From contig NC_087063.1 of the NCBI RefSeq assembly GCF_963678635.1, positions 44,096,759 to 44,160,758 on the forward strand: 64,000 bases of DNA, given 5' to 3'. Position 1 is the stretch's first letter; each line of letters begins with the position of its first letter. A program made the position numbers and the translations under genes. Below the pieces are notes generated by a model. That model made no database searches, was not told where the DNA came from, and saw only the letters and a list, made by a program, of their open reading frames with translations. Shown here one piece after another: positions 18,612 to 29,619 of the stretch. The DNA is from Symsagittifera roscoffensis (Eukaryota > Xenacoelomorpha > Acoela > Convolutidae).

Positions 18612-19428
18612 AGAGAAAAGTATATCGATTCCGAAGAATGATTTTTACTTTCTCGTGACTAGTATAAGCTAAGGTGTTAACTTACTTAATCTTACTTAGG
18701 GGTAGTGATTGTGTTCAAGGGTTGGAGAATAGTAAATCGATCGACAAGGTTCAGGTATAATTAGAACGCGAGTAGTTCGTTAGATACTATTTTAAACTTA
18801 CTAAGTCTAAGATGTATCCTGGGTCTGGTAAGAGGAGGGGTCAAGTGAAGGATGAATAACCGAAGTTCTTCACTGTTTATCCTAATTTGAATGATTAGTT
18901 TTGTTTAAAAATTTCTATTAGTCTTGGGTTTTTAGAAAGGGTTGGGTAGTGAATCGACGTTTGAGGTCGTTAGACACTAATTAAGTGGGTGGGGGAGAAC
19001 AAAGTTGTTCTGTTTGATCCAAGGATAAGCCTTGATGATCAAATTTAAAATTTAATTAAGTAGAAAATGATTTAAGATCCAAGGATAAGCCTTGATGATC
19101 TGATTTTAAATTAAGTGACTTTAAATTTTAATAAAGTTTTAAATTTGTGTAAAGGAAAGATTTAGTGTTTTGATGATATTAGTGGGTTTATGATTGCTGT
19201 TATGTTTTAGGTGATGAAGCTGGAACAACAGGATGATTTATGATTACTGACCATTTATTGTCATGCTACTAATTTTTATTTTTATTTTCCAATAAATATT
19301 CTTCAAACATGTTTTGTATAATACTGCAGAATTTTAGGAAAACGATCTTAGATCTTTTTATCAATCGTTATTGTATAATATTAATTTGTTTAGCGCCTGA
19401 AATGATTTTGAAGATTTACTTCAAGGTT
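18612..19428 (-). other. Presumed leader/5' noncoding region of element A with short repeats
   Basis: No ORF is supported. The sequence carries three spaced variants of GGGTTGG(A)GA...AATCGA (about 18605, 18719 and 18940) and the paired hairpins at 19016-19100. Its position upstream of the 155-aa ORF makes it a likely packaging or leader region. No primer binding site was recognised. Confidence 0.4.
19016..19100. repeat. Two copies of a 25-nt hairpin motif, 60 bp apart
   Basis: The motif runs from GATCCAAGG through ATAAG to CCTTGATGATC and occurs identically at 19016-19040 and 19076-19100. CAAGG pairs with CCTTG, and the outer GATC ends pair as well. The intervening A/T-rich sequence is also loosely repeated. 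This is a plausible structured RNA or protein-binding site in the element A leader. Confidence 0.65.
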
Positions 19429-19662
19429 TTATGTTTGCAAATGGAAATCTAAATTCATTGCAAGTAGTATTCGAAATATAAAAGTTTGTTCTGGCTTTTG
19501 CCGAACTATCATATAACTATACGGCAAGTTTCTACTTTGTCGTATGTCGTCTTTGGTTCGATGTCTTCTTCCAATTCCGGGTAGTTCTATTATGGTTCGG
19601 AATATTGGCTCTGATCTATTGAGTCGGAGAGACATTTCAATTAAATTATTGTCGTATAACAT
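19429..19662 (-). CDS. Tentative 77-aa ORF upstream of the element A leader
   Basis: A 77-codon minus-strand frame rich in Arg and Ile, with no recognised domain. It lies on the same strand and in the same order as the element A ORFs. It could be a small accessory ORF, part of the LTR read by chance, or noise. Confidence 0.2.
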   Translation of the reverse strand: MLYDNNLIEMSLRLNRSEPIFRTIIELPGIGRRHRTKDDIRQSRNLPYSYMIVRQKPEQTFIFRILLAMNLDFHLQT

Positions 19663-20017
19663 TTTGTAAATGTTTTTGTCTAATTTCTAATCTAATTTTG
19701 GTTAATTCTAATCTAGTAAGGTCTTGTTCGAGACTTATGGTCGCACCAGATGAGTTAGGACTGGGGTGTATAACTCATAGAGTAATTTCGGATAGGGTAC
19801 ACCGTCTGCTCGTCACGCTATCTTATTTTCGGCCGGATAGATTCGTGCAACTTCTTAGTCTAATACCGATCCTAATCTTACTCTTATACTATCTAGTCTC
19901 AGGTTGTTTAACTAGTCTCTGCTAGGCTCAATAGATCTAGGGTATACTGGTTTATTGCGGCTGCTGAAGTGCTCGGGAGAGTCCAACTAATTTCTAAGTT
20001 AAATTCAAATCTCTCTG

Positions 20018-20045
20018 GTGCTGAAATTACAAGTAACTTCAGCAC
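20018..20045. repeat. Hairpin GTGCTGAA / TTCAGCAC
   Basis: Perfect 8-bp arms surround a 12-nt loop. Another TGCTGAAGTGCT lies about 60 nt upstream (near 19963). It sits where the character of the sequence seems to change, so it may mark the outer end of element A, but no terminal repeat was demonstrated. Confidence 0.35.
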
Positions 20046-20059
20046 TTACAAATAAGTGG

Positions 20060-21601
20060 GTTGTTAGTTAGATGGATCATGATTGGTTAATATTAAATAC
20101 TTTACATTGGTAAAACATTTAATTTATCCAATCATAAAATATAGTTTAGATCAGGTTCCAGTTTCGAGGAAAAATGGTCTGATTTTTTTTTCCGTTTTTC
20201 AAAATATACGACCGGAATTTAACAGCTCTCTACTCAATTTTGATGCAATTTCTTATATTAGTTTACATAAAAATGTTGCAGCTAATGGTCTCATTCAATG
20301 GTCGCAGACTAAAAAAACGTATAGCCAAAAATGTTTGAAAATTCAATGCTGAACAAATCTCATAAAAATTTAGAGCAATACATGTTGAACAAAAAACCAG
20401 GTAGATATCGTCCAGGGAATTATCGTCCATTGGCGTAGTCTAGCACGTAAAAACTGACAGCATGTAAACTCACGCGAACTACAAGGAGGATGGAGGGCCT
20501 TTGTCAATTCTGGATGCCAAAATTTTTTCGATACTTTTTTCCCCATTTGGTGCTTTTTTCAGCGAGCAATTTTTTCGTCGAAAATTTCCATAATTCGCTA
20601 AAATGACAATATTAAAAACGTGCGTGGTGCAGGAAATGCTGCTAATTATGGCCGTGATAATATTTCGAGAGTTTGAAGAACTCGAAATAGCTGGCCAAAA
20701 AATGGCTGATCAATTTTTCAAAAAATTCTTTCACGTGTCACTGATCCCAGCAGAACGTTATTGAACTGTCCTGATTATACCAGCTAGGTTGTACCAATCC
20801 GAAGACCGGGCTCTAGAAACTTTTCTCCGATCAGTTATGGCATTCAATTGATATACATCCTTCTTTTCTTTAGGCTTAGTTTTTAGATTTCCGCTTCCAC
20901 AAATTGTTCATTGTTATTGAGCGCGCTCAAAAAATGCCATCTTTTCTCATAATGGTCGGTCTGTTTGTGTAATTTTTGAGTTTTGAAGGAATTCTTTAGG
21001 CAGTTTTTCTTCAATTCATTTCAACAATTTTAAAATTTCGATTGCAAAAAAAGAACAAGATTGTGGACACTTCTGTTATTTTTTTTTTCAGTTTATTTCT
21101 TATTTTTCTCTGCGCTAGACAGGAAACCAAAAAAAATAACACGCAGGCAAAAAAAACGTGTTTTTCTCTAATGATTAGTCAAGCATGCTTATTCTTTATT
21201 TTCATACGAAAGCTTGAACAAGCTGAACAATATCATTCCTTCGCTTTAAACATAACAAAATTTTGCCGTTCTTTCATTAGCTCTTTTTTGAAATTTAAAA
21301 ACCTCAAATTCAACAATTTAACTACGGCACCGAGAGTCATAAACTGTACATATCGTGCAATATTCCCCAGTAGCGAAGGAGGTTAGAGATTTTGCGGTCG
21401 ATCCATATTTTCAAAATGCAACAAAAGAACCAAAAAACTAACATTTATGAAGAAACCAAGCCAATTTTTCCTGCCCTGGACCTCCTCCCCCCCCCCCCCC
21501 CCTCCTTTCATTTCACCTCACCTTGTCACTGAGCCTTGAAAGCAGTCCTTGTCGAAACATACATTTGAAACATAACGTTTGAAATTTGTTGTCGTTTTCA
21601 G
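20060..21601. other. Intergenic region before the GST gene; no gene seen
   Basis: A/T-rich with homopolymer runs and no supported ORF. It contains a run of 18 C near 21487-21504, followed by a C/T-rich stretch. It ends with TTTTCAG (21595-21601), a good splice acceptor 9 nt before the GST start codon. The acceptor implies an upstream untranslated exon or trans-splicing of a leader. Confidence 0.5.
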
Positions 21602-21835
21602 ATTGGACTAATGTCTCTTACTTTGTGTTATTTCCCTCTGAAGGGAGCGGCCGAGATCAGTCGACTCATCTTCGCATATACGGGAGAAAAGTACGAAGAC
21701 AAGAGGATCACAAGTGAGGAGTGGAAGGCGGGAGAGAAGGCGAAGAGCCCGACTGGGGGGCAGCCCATGATACTGTTGGAGGGCGGAGAGGTATACTCGC
21801 AGTCGATGGCCATTGCCAGATATCTGGCTAACAAG
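21602..21835 (+). CDS. Sigma-class glutathione S-transferase, exon 1 (codons 1-75; ATG at 21611)
   Basis: The protein is a cytosolic glutathione transferase of 209 aa assembled from three exons, the usual family length. Exon 1 encodes the thioredoxin-like N-terminal domain: catalytic Tyr7 in LCYFPLKG, Trp38, cis-Pro52 in GGQPM and the glutathione-binding QS pair (64-65) in YSQSMAIARYLANK. These features fit the sigma class, which includes prostaglandin D synthase-like enzymes. It conjugates glutathione to electrophiles or isomerises endoperoxides; which one cannot be told. ATG at 21611 gives the standard N-terminus, with a 9-nt untranslated piece after the TTTTCAG acceptor. The donor is AAG|GTCAGC at 21835, phase 0. 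G/C content is clearly higher than in surrounding DNA. Confidence 0.93.
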
Positions 21836-22688
21836 GTCAGCTTTATTTGCCTTTATTCCCATTATAACCACCCCTTAGAATAAGTTACAGATGCACATGC
21901 CACAAAACCTAGACAAAAATTGTCCTGAATCATAATACTTGTCTTAGTTGTACTTTGCCGTAGCAAAAAAAACTCAGCATCTTAAATAGCTTATGAACGA
22001 ACAGCACTGCTTGAGTTCATAGTTTTTTGCGACAGTGTTGGTGCTTCCGAATAATTGTGGGTGGTCCAGGAATTTTAAACGCCGGTCCGGTTCGGTTCGG
22101 TTGTTAGATTTTCAGCTCGATTCTCCGTTCGATTCGGCTACCGAAAAAGGTTTCAATAACTTGAGTTATGCCAAAAAGGCTTATTGCAATGCGAGTGAGA
22201 ATATTCTTAATATTGCCAAATTAAAGCATTGGCTGATACAGATTAGTTAAACTATCGCTCGAAGATCGACCGAGAAATGGTGCTGATTGGCTCCGGCTTC
22301 AGTTTAATTCAGTTATTTCGGTTTGCTTAGCCGCCGATCCCTATTTCCGAATCGCCTCTCCCATCTAACACCTGCAGTGGTCAAGCTTAAAGGGTTGAGA
22401 ATTGAAGCATTACGTTACCAATTTCGTTTACCATTTATCATAAGACTATGCCATTAAGAATGTCTTTCTGGCTCTTTCGCATCATTGTCCCCAAAACATA
22501 AGAAAATCACTTAGCAGCATCTGGGCAACTGATGAGAAACAGCCCCAAATTTTACAATTGAGGTCAGGTGCGAATTCTAGAATTTTACCGAGGGGCAGGT
22601 TTTAAAAGAATCGAAAATTTTGTCGACCTGTTCGTAACTCGGATTTCAACGCAAAAACATTGTGAACTCTATAGCGTTTTGTTTGCAG
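21836..22688 (+). other. GST intron 1
   Basis: An 853-nt intron between AAG|GTCAGC and TTTGCAG|TTC. No nested gene is seen. Around 22075-22105 there is a short CCGGTTCGGTTCGGTT microrepeat. Confidence 0.8.
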
Positions 22689-22902
22689 TTCGATCTAGCT
22701 GGTAAGAGTGGGGAGGAGAAGCTTCACGCGGACATGGTGGTGGATGCGATCAAGAGTGACATGGCCCAGAGTCTCATGAAGGCCTACTTCGAGAAGGACG
22801 AGGAGAGGAAGACGGCATTCGCTGGCGAGGCCAAAGAAAAGATAAACACCATGCTAGAGCTCCTGGAGAAGAACTGCGTCAAGGGAGATGGCACATTCCT
22901 GG
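22689..22902 (+). CDS. Sigma-class GST, exon 2 (codons 76-146 plus one base)
   Basis: The frame continues exactly from exon 1 (ARYLANK then FDLAGKSG). It encodes the linker and first helices of the all-alpha C-terminal domain, rich in Glu and Lys, ending GDGTFL. The acceptor is TTTGCAG and the donor is G|GTGAGT, phase 1. A frame reading past the donor stops three codons later, so splicing is required. Confidence 0.93.
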
Positions 22903-23175
22903 GTGAGTGATTAGCCCTTATCTCTAAATGTTAATGCTCAGAACTGTAACAGGTTTGTTGTGGTAAGTTTTGTAAAGCCATAATTGTAAAGCTGATTCTC
23001 CTTGTATCATTTCTAAACTTGCATAGAGCTACCGCATCTCAATTTGTTGAATTGTTTTCGTGTAAGTAAAATTTGGTTGAAATATGCAGAAAAGAAACAA
23101 TCAAATTCAAGAAAATGTTGCTGTTCCTTACAATGTTGTTTCTTTCATGAATGTATACATTTTGTTAACTCCCAG

Positions 23176-23366
23176 CAAGTGGCACTTCGTGGGCGGATCT
23201 GATGTTCTACAACTTCATGACTGACGTCGTCCCCCTGGCAAACGCTAGCATGTCAGCCGGAGTCACCCTGGACGCCACTCCCAAGCTGAAGGCCATACAC
23301 GACAAGGTTCAAGAGAACCCAAACATCAAGAAATGGATCGAGGCCAGACCTCAGACTCAATTCTAG
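23176..23366 (+). CDS. Sigma-class GST, exon 3 (codons 147-209 and stop)
   Basis: The acceptor is CTCCCAG|CAAG. The first two bases complete the Ala codon begun in exon 2, giving the family-typical ASGTSWADLMFYNF. The stop TAG is at 23364-23366. This exon was missed by ATG-based ORF finding because it has no start of its own. Downstream sequence is A/T-rich 3' UTR; the nearest clear AATAAA is far away (24269). Confidence 0.92.
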
Positions 23367-26229
23367 ACTCTACAGGACATCCAGGTCACTGAAGGACGGA
23401 AACACATGGAAATGCATGAACAATATCAAAAGGCAATTCTCATATTGGAAAATTTATTTCGAAGAACTGTTAAAAGTTCGGAAAACTAGTATAACTACTA
23501 GCATTTGATTACATTGAAAACTAGTTTTTCTAGTAGTCTTCAATCTTTCCTCTTAGATTTAGCTGTCAATATGAAAACAAACTCAATAATATAGTTCGAC
23601 GACAATTCTAAAACAAAATTGCTCATATAAATTTGCAAAGCATGCCACCTCATCCAGGCAAACCAGAATGATTTCCTGAACTTTTGACATTAATGCTACT
23701 GCCGGGTTGCATCAGTAATAAGGAATGGAGCTGGTGTAAATAAGGTTGGAAAGGTGCTTATTTATCGAAATTACATAACACTCAATAGTGAGTTTAAAGA
23801 TATTTCTAAATTCATTTTTCCTATCATTTTACTGAAGGCACAAAATTTATTCACAAGGTTAATTTTAGGTCTTCTCCCAATTAAAGCACAAGTCATATTT
23901 CATTGAAATTTCCTTAGATTGCTCACATTATCTTTATCGCACAATGTATTAGATTGCATCTCATTATATCAAAACATCCCAAAAATTATCTCAATTTGCT
24001 CATTTGAGTAGTTTATCAATTGATAAAAGGTTTTGGTCTTTGATGGGTTGATTTATTTACCGACCAGGTATCCAGGTATTCAATCAAAAAGGCAATGTAC
24101 TTCTAAAAAATTTTTAAAAAAGATAGTTTTTTGATGAAGAAAATAGAATTCAAGCCTCATTAATTAGATACTCGTAGTTTCATTAATGTCCAGTTTTAAT
24201 AATCCTTCCAATTTTTGAAGAAAAGATAGAATGTTTGCGATTAATTACTACGCCAAGTTAGATCATATAATAAAGCACAAAAATGTGCTTTCACACCGTT
24301 GAATTCTACACACAGATACTACTGGAATTCACCAAAAACTGCTGCAATCACATAATACCGACAAGTTACTCGGCGACTTCAGTTAATTTAACAGAAGATT
24401 CTACAGTCAGTTTATTATTTCGACTTTTGAAGAAAGTGACGGAATGTTTGCTCGGGTGGTTTTTTCTCCAGACAAAATTCGACTTCTTAACTAGCAATTT
24501 TTGTTAAGTTTTTTCCATTATCATCCAAAAAGAATTGTTGTTTTGAGCTTCAAGTAAAAAAAATGTTTCACCTGTGATTATTTTTTATTAAAATAATGGG
24601 GTTTGAAGATTGTCAATTTGGGACAATCAACGCGCGATACAATTTGTGCTATAAACGCATGAGCGGATATTTAATCCGTCTTAGAAATCGTTTCAAATTT
24701 AATTGAAGCATGCTATTTAGTCTACTGAATTCTTTCATATATGCGAAATATATCATTTTGTATTTTACGTGTGGTAAATGGTTTTCAATAAATAATTTTA
24801 AAAAATTCCATTTTTTTCCTTTTTAAAATTTGGTCATTTTTGTAACTCAAACACTATTCCATAAAACTAAAAAGGGGGATACTTTTGGAAAAATTCAAAA
24901 TTTGTTAAATTTTTTAACAGTTGACCAAACTTTTCTTAAAGCGAACATTAATCCATAGAGCTTAAAAAGGTGTCGGCACATTCAAATGCTTCGCACTGAT
25001 ATCAGCAGTCTGTATTTTGTCACTGGATTGCACTTTTTGTCCGTAATTTTCACATAATCGGCCAATGAATTTCACAAACATAAGAAGAAAATTAACTTGC
25101 GCATCTCGGATTTTTGATGCAAAATAGATACAAGCGGTTAATAATCGTCTGTTCTATCCCAGACACATCTTTTGCTCCGACTTCCGAATAAAACGGAATA
25201 TTTATGCTTGGTGTGGTTTTTTATTCAGTCAGTTTTCTTCGATCAAAGTAAAGGTTTTTAATCTAAAAAATTGTATACCTCATTGAAGACATTGAGTCCC
25301 TGATTTAAAATGTAGAGAGATATTTTACCTGCGATCGTTTTTTTGCAAAGTGAAAATAACCAATTTGGCCATTCTTTGAACCAATTTATGCGCTCTTTCA
25401 AGATTTAGTTCATAATTTCTGAAAGCGTAACGCGAATTATTTAGGCGTAGCGAATCATCCCGCACAACAAAATTATTGCAAATTAAATTGAGGCTAGCTC
25501 TGAATTGATCGTATTATTTTCGTAGGACTAATATTTTCACACTTGATCTTCGATATTGTCCGAAATTTATAGTTGTCCAGTATTTTGTTTTACCAAAAAA
25601 TAAAGCAGACCAATTAAAGGGCAGTCAAAACGTTTATGGTTTTGCCCTGACATACGAGTTGTCTTGTTACATTAATAGTTCGGTTGTAGGAATAGTTTCT
25701 GCCTCAATTGTTGATGTACTTGTCTGAACTGCGTAAAATGGAGGTTGAAAAAATCAAACAGGTTAATATTGTCTCAATCGCTGATAAAATGGTCTTTCAA
25801 GCAGAAATTAGAATAAAAGACCGAATTTGCAGAGAAACTGTAGCATTAGGCGACAATAAAACTGACAGCGGGTTCCCTTGAAAGAAATTAGAAATCCAGC
25901 GATGTTTTTTCCAATTTCTCTTGGAAGCGTTTATAAAAGTTTTTGTCAGATACATTCAGAAGTAGCTTGACCAGACATTTGTCTACAAAAATTGCACTGT
26001 CTGTTAATTCTAGATTTTGATTGCTAGCCAAAATTCATTTTTTAGCAGTTGTAGCTTTGTTTGTTTTTCAGTTTTATTCAATATTTGGACTCACAGGATG
26101 GGCGAAACATTTTGGAATTTTAAACAATTCATAAGAGATCTAGAGGCAATTTCCATGGGATCTAGATTACCAGGAAAATAACTAGACAAAGTAATAATTG
26201 TGAATCTCGAATTATCAGTTTAAACTAAA
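23367..26229. other. Region downstream of GST; no gene seen
   Basis: A/T-rich sequence with no supported coding frame, RNA gene or clear repeat. The 3' UTR of GST occupies its start. An AATAAA lies at 24269-24274. Confidence 0.5.
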
Positions 26230-27745
26230 AACGAATGAGTCATGAAATCAAATTCAGCCAAAACCCAAAAAAAATCAAAGTTTGTGGTTTCTAAAAAAAT
26301 AACTGATAACTGAAACTTTAACAATAATTTCAAGATTCAATTAATTAGAAAGTGGATATTGAAGGTTAAAAATGTACTGTTTCATAGATTGACTACAGTT
26401 CGAAGATTTGTTTTTAAAAATTAGTCCAGGCACCTCATATAGGGTATCAAAAAAAATTTTCAGCTCTTCTAAATTTTATTGCACCCAAAATTATGCAATC
26501 GAAAAGACACATCTGATTACCACCAGTGCGCATTAGGGTGTAGAGGGTCGGTAAAAGGGGACTTTCTCTTTCTCTTACACTTTTGGCATTCTTTTTCAAA
26601 AATTCTGATATGGTTCTATCCAAAAACACTAATAATTCACTAACCAACTCTAACAATAATTGACATCAATAATTGATCAACCAATGCTCATCCTTAAGCT
26701 CCCTTGCACACTAAATTTGAGGTTGATTATGCGCGGAAGTAGTAACGAATTGTTTAGCCTTCAGCGTTTATTTGCATCAATAAACGAGCCTTTCTCGAAT
26801 ATGTTTATTTTGGTTTGGTCTAAAAATTGCATCTTTTTAAAATAATGGCTCTTTTTCCTACCAACTCCCAACCCCACTTGCCAGTTTTTCTACGAATGAA
26901 TTGTTTGTTTGCCCTATTGTTGTTATTCGCATGCGGATTTTTTAGACCATGACAATCATATTCATACTTAACCTCGTAAAATAAAACTGCTCATTACAAC
27001 ATAGAAACGATGCACCTGCGAGGTGAGGGAGGATTCACGTGCACGCCACTAGTTGCTTAGTTTTACTTTTAACCAAACTTGGTGCCATTTTGTAATTTGT
27101 TTTAAAAATATTGATATTTTCAGTAATAATATTGAATCTCGAATGAGGAGTTTGAATAAAAACCAATCAATCAAAAAAACCAAAGTCAACCAAAAATCAA
27201 AAGAAAATCAAAATTTGTTGTGGTTTCAAAAAAAATAACCACTAATTGAAACTTGTACAAAACTTTATGATTCAAGTGATTAGAAAGTGAGTTTTGATAA
27301 TTACAGTTGTACTGCTTCATAGATTGGCCAAATTTCGAAGGTATGTCCAAGGAAACTTTTATTCCAAGCACCTTATATTTGGTAGCAAAAAATTCAGCAC
27401 TTGTGAATTTTATTTCACCCAAAGTTATGTGATCAAAAGACACATCTGATTACCACCAGTGCGCATTAGGATGTAGAGGGTCAGTAAGAGGGAACCTTCC
27501 CTTTCTTTTACACTTGTTGACGTTGTTTTTTTTTCAAAAATCTTGATATGGTTCTATCCAAAGACATTAACAATTGACTAACCAAACCTCCAACAATAAT
27601 TGATATGAAGAACTGATTAAACAATGCTCGCCTTAAAGCTCTCAAGCACTTTAAATTTGAAGTTGAATATTCGCTGAAAAAGTGACCAACTATTTAACCT
27701 CAGCGTATATTTCAATCAATGAACGTTCTCGAATCTGGTCATATT
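26230..27745. repeat. Old direct repeat pair (about 26230-26805 and 27145-27745)
   Basis: Two diverged copies about 0.93 kb apart share many blocks, best seen at ACACATCTGATTACCACCAG (26509 and 27445) and TGATATGGTTCTATCCAAA (26607 and 27544). Between them, 26880-27090 is itself related to 36,930-37,080 (CCATGACAA...AACCTCGTAAAA). No coding capacity is evident. Confidence 0.75.
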
Positions 27746-27835
27746 GGAATATGGCTCTCGGATATGATCATTATCGAATAGGAATAGGGACGAAAATGGT
27801 TATTTTGGAGTTTCCGTTAAGGTTTCCAACTCTTC

Positions 27836-27852
27836 TCCCCCCCCCCCCCCCC
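27836..27852 (+). repeat. Poly-C tract at the left edge of the 9-kb duplicated block
   Basis: About 17 consecutive C immediately before the duplicated segment. A second C tract lies at the right edge of the first copy (about 36888-36898). The matching position suggests a role in the rearrangement or a shared junction. Confidence 0.6.
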
Positions 27853-27869
27853 CAATTCTACCGGTTATC

Positions 27870-28980
27870 ATTCTATTACAAAATGTAAATGAAAAATGTA
27901 TCGAAGTGATTGTTGAATTCAATCTGATTAAATGTTTTTTTTTCAGCACTGACAGAAAAAAAGCTTTAGGGTTAAATTTCGCTTTTTCATGCGAAAAGAA
28001 ACATCCAAACTAATAGAGTCACATCATTTTAACGCTTTAGCAGAGGCGATTTGAGCTGCATAGCTGTATTAGAAAGTTTTCCAAGAAGTTTTTTGATATT
28101 GTAAAAAAACGCATATGCTTCTAATTGGACGGCACAGTGCTTAACTAATCTGCTAACAGATGGGAGATGATTGCATTAGGTATTTAAGACAATTGTTTCA
28201 AAACTACCTGAACGAAACTTGCAAAACATATTATCAGCATCTGGAATACGTTTCAACATAGTTCAATAATAATAATCTTATGCAGAGGCGGGTTCAAACA
28301 GCTTTTGTCGAGAGCCCATCACCACCTAAAGGATACATTTTTTGGAACTATTTTATGACATTTTCCGCCGACTTGCTCCAGTGTTTTGCTGAAAGTGCAT
28401 TCGGCGCCATCACTCTAACTTCTAGGGAAAAACGCGCGCCAAAAACCGCGGTTTTTCGTATTAGAAAACTTACAAAAAATGTCCAAAAAAGCAGTTTGGT
28501 CTCTTTTTTCAAAAACTTACCAGCAGCGCTGAAAATTTTGGCTAAATATGGTCTCATCATAGCAATCATTTTTTCCTTTTCCAGGGTTCATGTTTGCTAC
28601 TAAAGATGGGTTAACATAGATAATGGGTTAACTACGTCAATTATCTAATATTGCTTCGATTTTTTCGAAGAGCTGTAATTTTTTGACAGGAACAACCAGA
28701 AAATTTTCAAATTTTGCTATTCAAATGAAAACTTCTGCTGGTGATGTTGCTATTACAAAACGTCAATGAAAAATGTATCGAAGTGGTTGTTGAATTCAGT
28801 CTGATTAGATGATTTTTCCGAGCACCGACAGAAAAAGGTTCTAGGATTGAATATCGGTTTTCCATGCAAAAAAGCATCCAAACGAGTTGAGTCAGATCAT
28901 TTTAACGCTTGAGCAGAAGAACTTTGAGCTGCATAGCTTTAAAAGAAAATTTTCGAGGAACTTTATCAAAAAGTCAATAA
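27870..28980. repeat. Diverged direct repeats (27870-28110 and 28748-28980)
   Basis: Both copies share AATGAAAAATGTATCGAAGT, the TTGTTGAATTCA...CTGATTA block, the AGCACTGACAGAAAAA block and TTTGAGCTGCATAGCT. They flank a 0.6-kb unit. The arrangement resembles a small composite or LTR-like repeat. It is present again in copy 2 of the 9-kb block. Confidence 0.7.
28110..28640. repeat. 0.5-kb repeat unit, first of three copies
   Basis: The same unit occurs at about 37350-37880 (in the duplicated block) and, diverged, at about 46470-47010. Shared landmarks are GGAGATGATTGCATTAGGTA, GCATCTGGAATACGTTTCAA and the TTGCTGAAA...GCATTCGG block. A minus-strand frame of up to 73 codons starts in this unit, but it is broken in the third copy. 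It looks like an old mobile repeat of unknown type. Confidence 0.75.
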
Positions 28981-29245
28981 AAACAGGATCAAAAAATCTT
29001 CTTTGGATCAAACAGGATGAACAATAAAAACAGTTCGTTTTAAACTAAATTATCCGGACAAAACGAATGAACGAATAGATGTAAATTTTAGTTTTTAGAT
29101 ATCGACTTATTGATTTATTAGATATTGATTTATTTGTGTTGATAAAAAGAATGTAATTGGAGTACTCTGCGATATCTTTGTGGCATTGGAATACTTTTGC
29201 TGTTTCGATATTGAGCTGGGTAAAAAAATTCTGCTACTGTGAGTC

Positions 29246-29619
29246 TGTCATGCCACGTATATAACATATCATGTTTATACGTTGCACTCTTTGCTGCAGT
29301 TATTGCAGTGGCGCCAAGGTCGCCCACCAGTCGTGCTAAATTATCTCAAATGGTGCTAAAAACTTAAGTTCATCTGTCTGTTTATCATCGTACGATTCAG
29401 ACCTACTCTTCTTGTTACGTTAGCTTAAAAAACTCGATATCTTTCTCTACCCAATACACTTTGAAACATAAGGTTAAATCTAAATTGGGTTTAACCTAAT
29501 TTAACCTAAAAAAGTCTATCCTGCTATTATACTTCATTATACATACTACGGTAGTAGTTATTTAATGCAACTCTTCTAATTTACCGAGTTTTATCAGTCT
29601 CTGAGTTCGATAAATCTCA
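29246..29619 (+). repeat. 5' LTR of element B1
   Basis: It starts TGTCATGCC and ends at GATAAATCTCA, 374 bp. The next bases TGGCCCAGCC are a plausible primer binding site. The last LTR base is the A of the gag ATG. The minus-strand 65-codon frame here is a shadow. Confidence 0.85.

Noticed and set aside
20380..20440. Short frame ending NYRPLA, reminiscent of a non-LTR retrotransposon RT motif
   Set aside because: Only about 30 codons, no neighbouring RT motifs, and the repeat of TATCGTCCA explains the peptide; chance is likely.
21608..21871. Minus-strand frames opposite GST exon 1
   Set aside because: The plus strand encodes a clear GST with splice sites; the antisense frames are shadows.
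29130..29327. 65-codon minus-strand frame in the element B LTR (also at 38363-38560)
   Set aside because: It lies in an LTR with promoter and terminator functions and shows no domain; a shadow frame.
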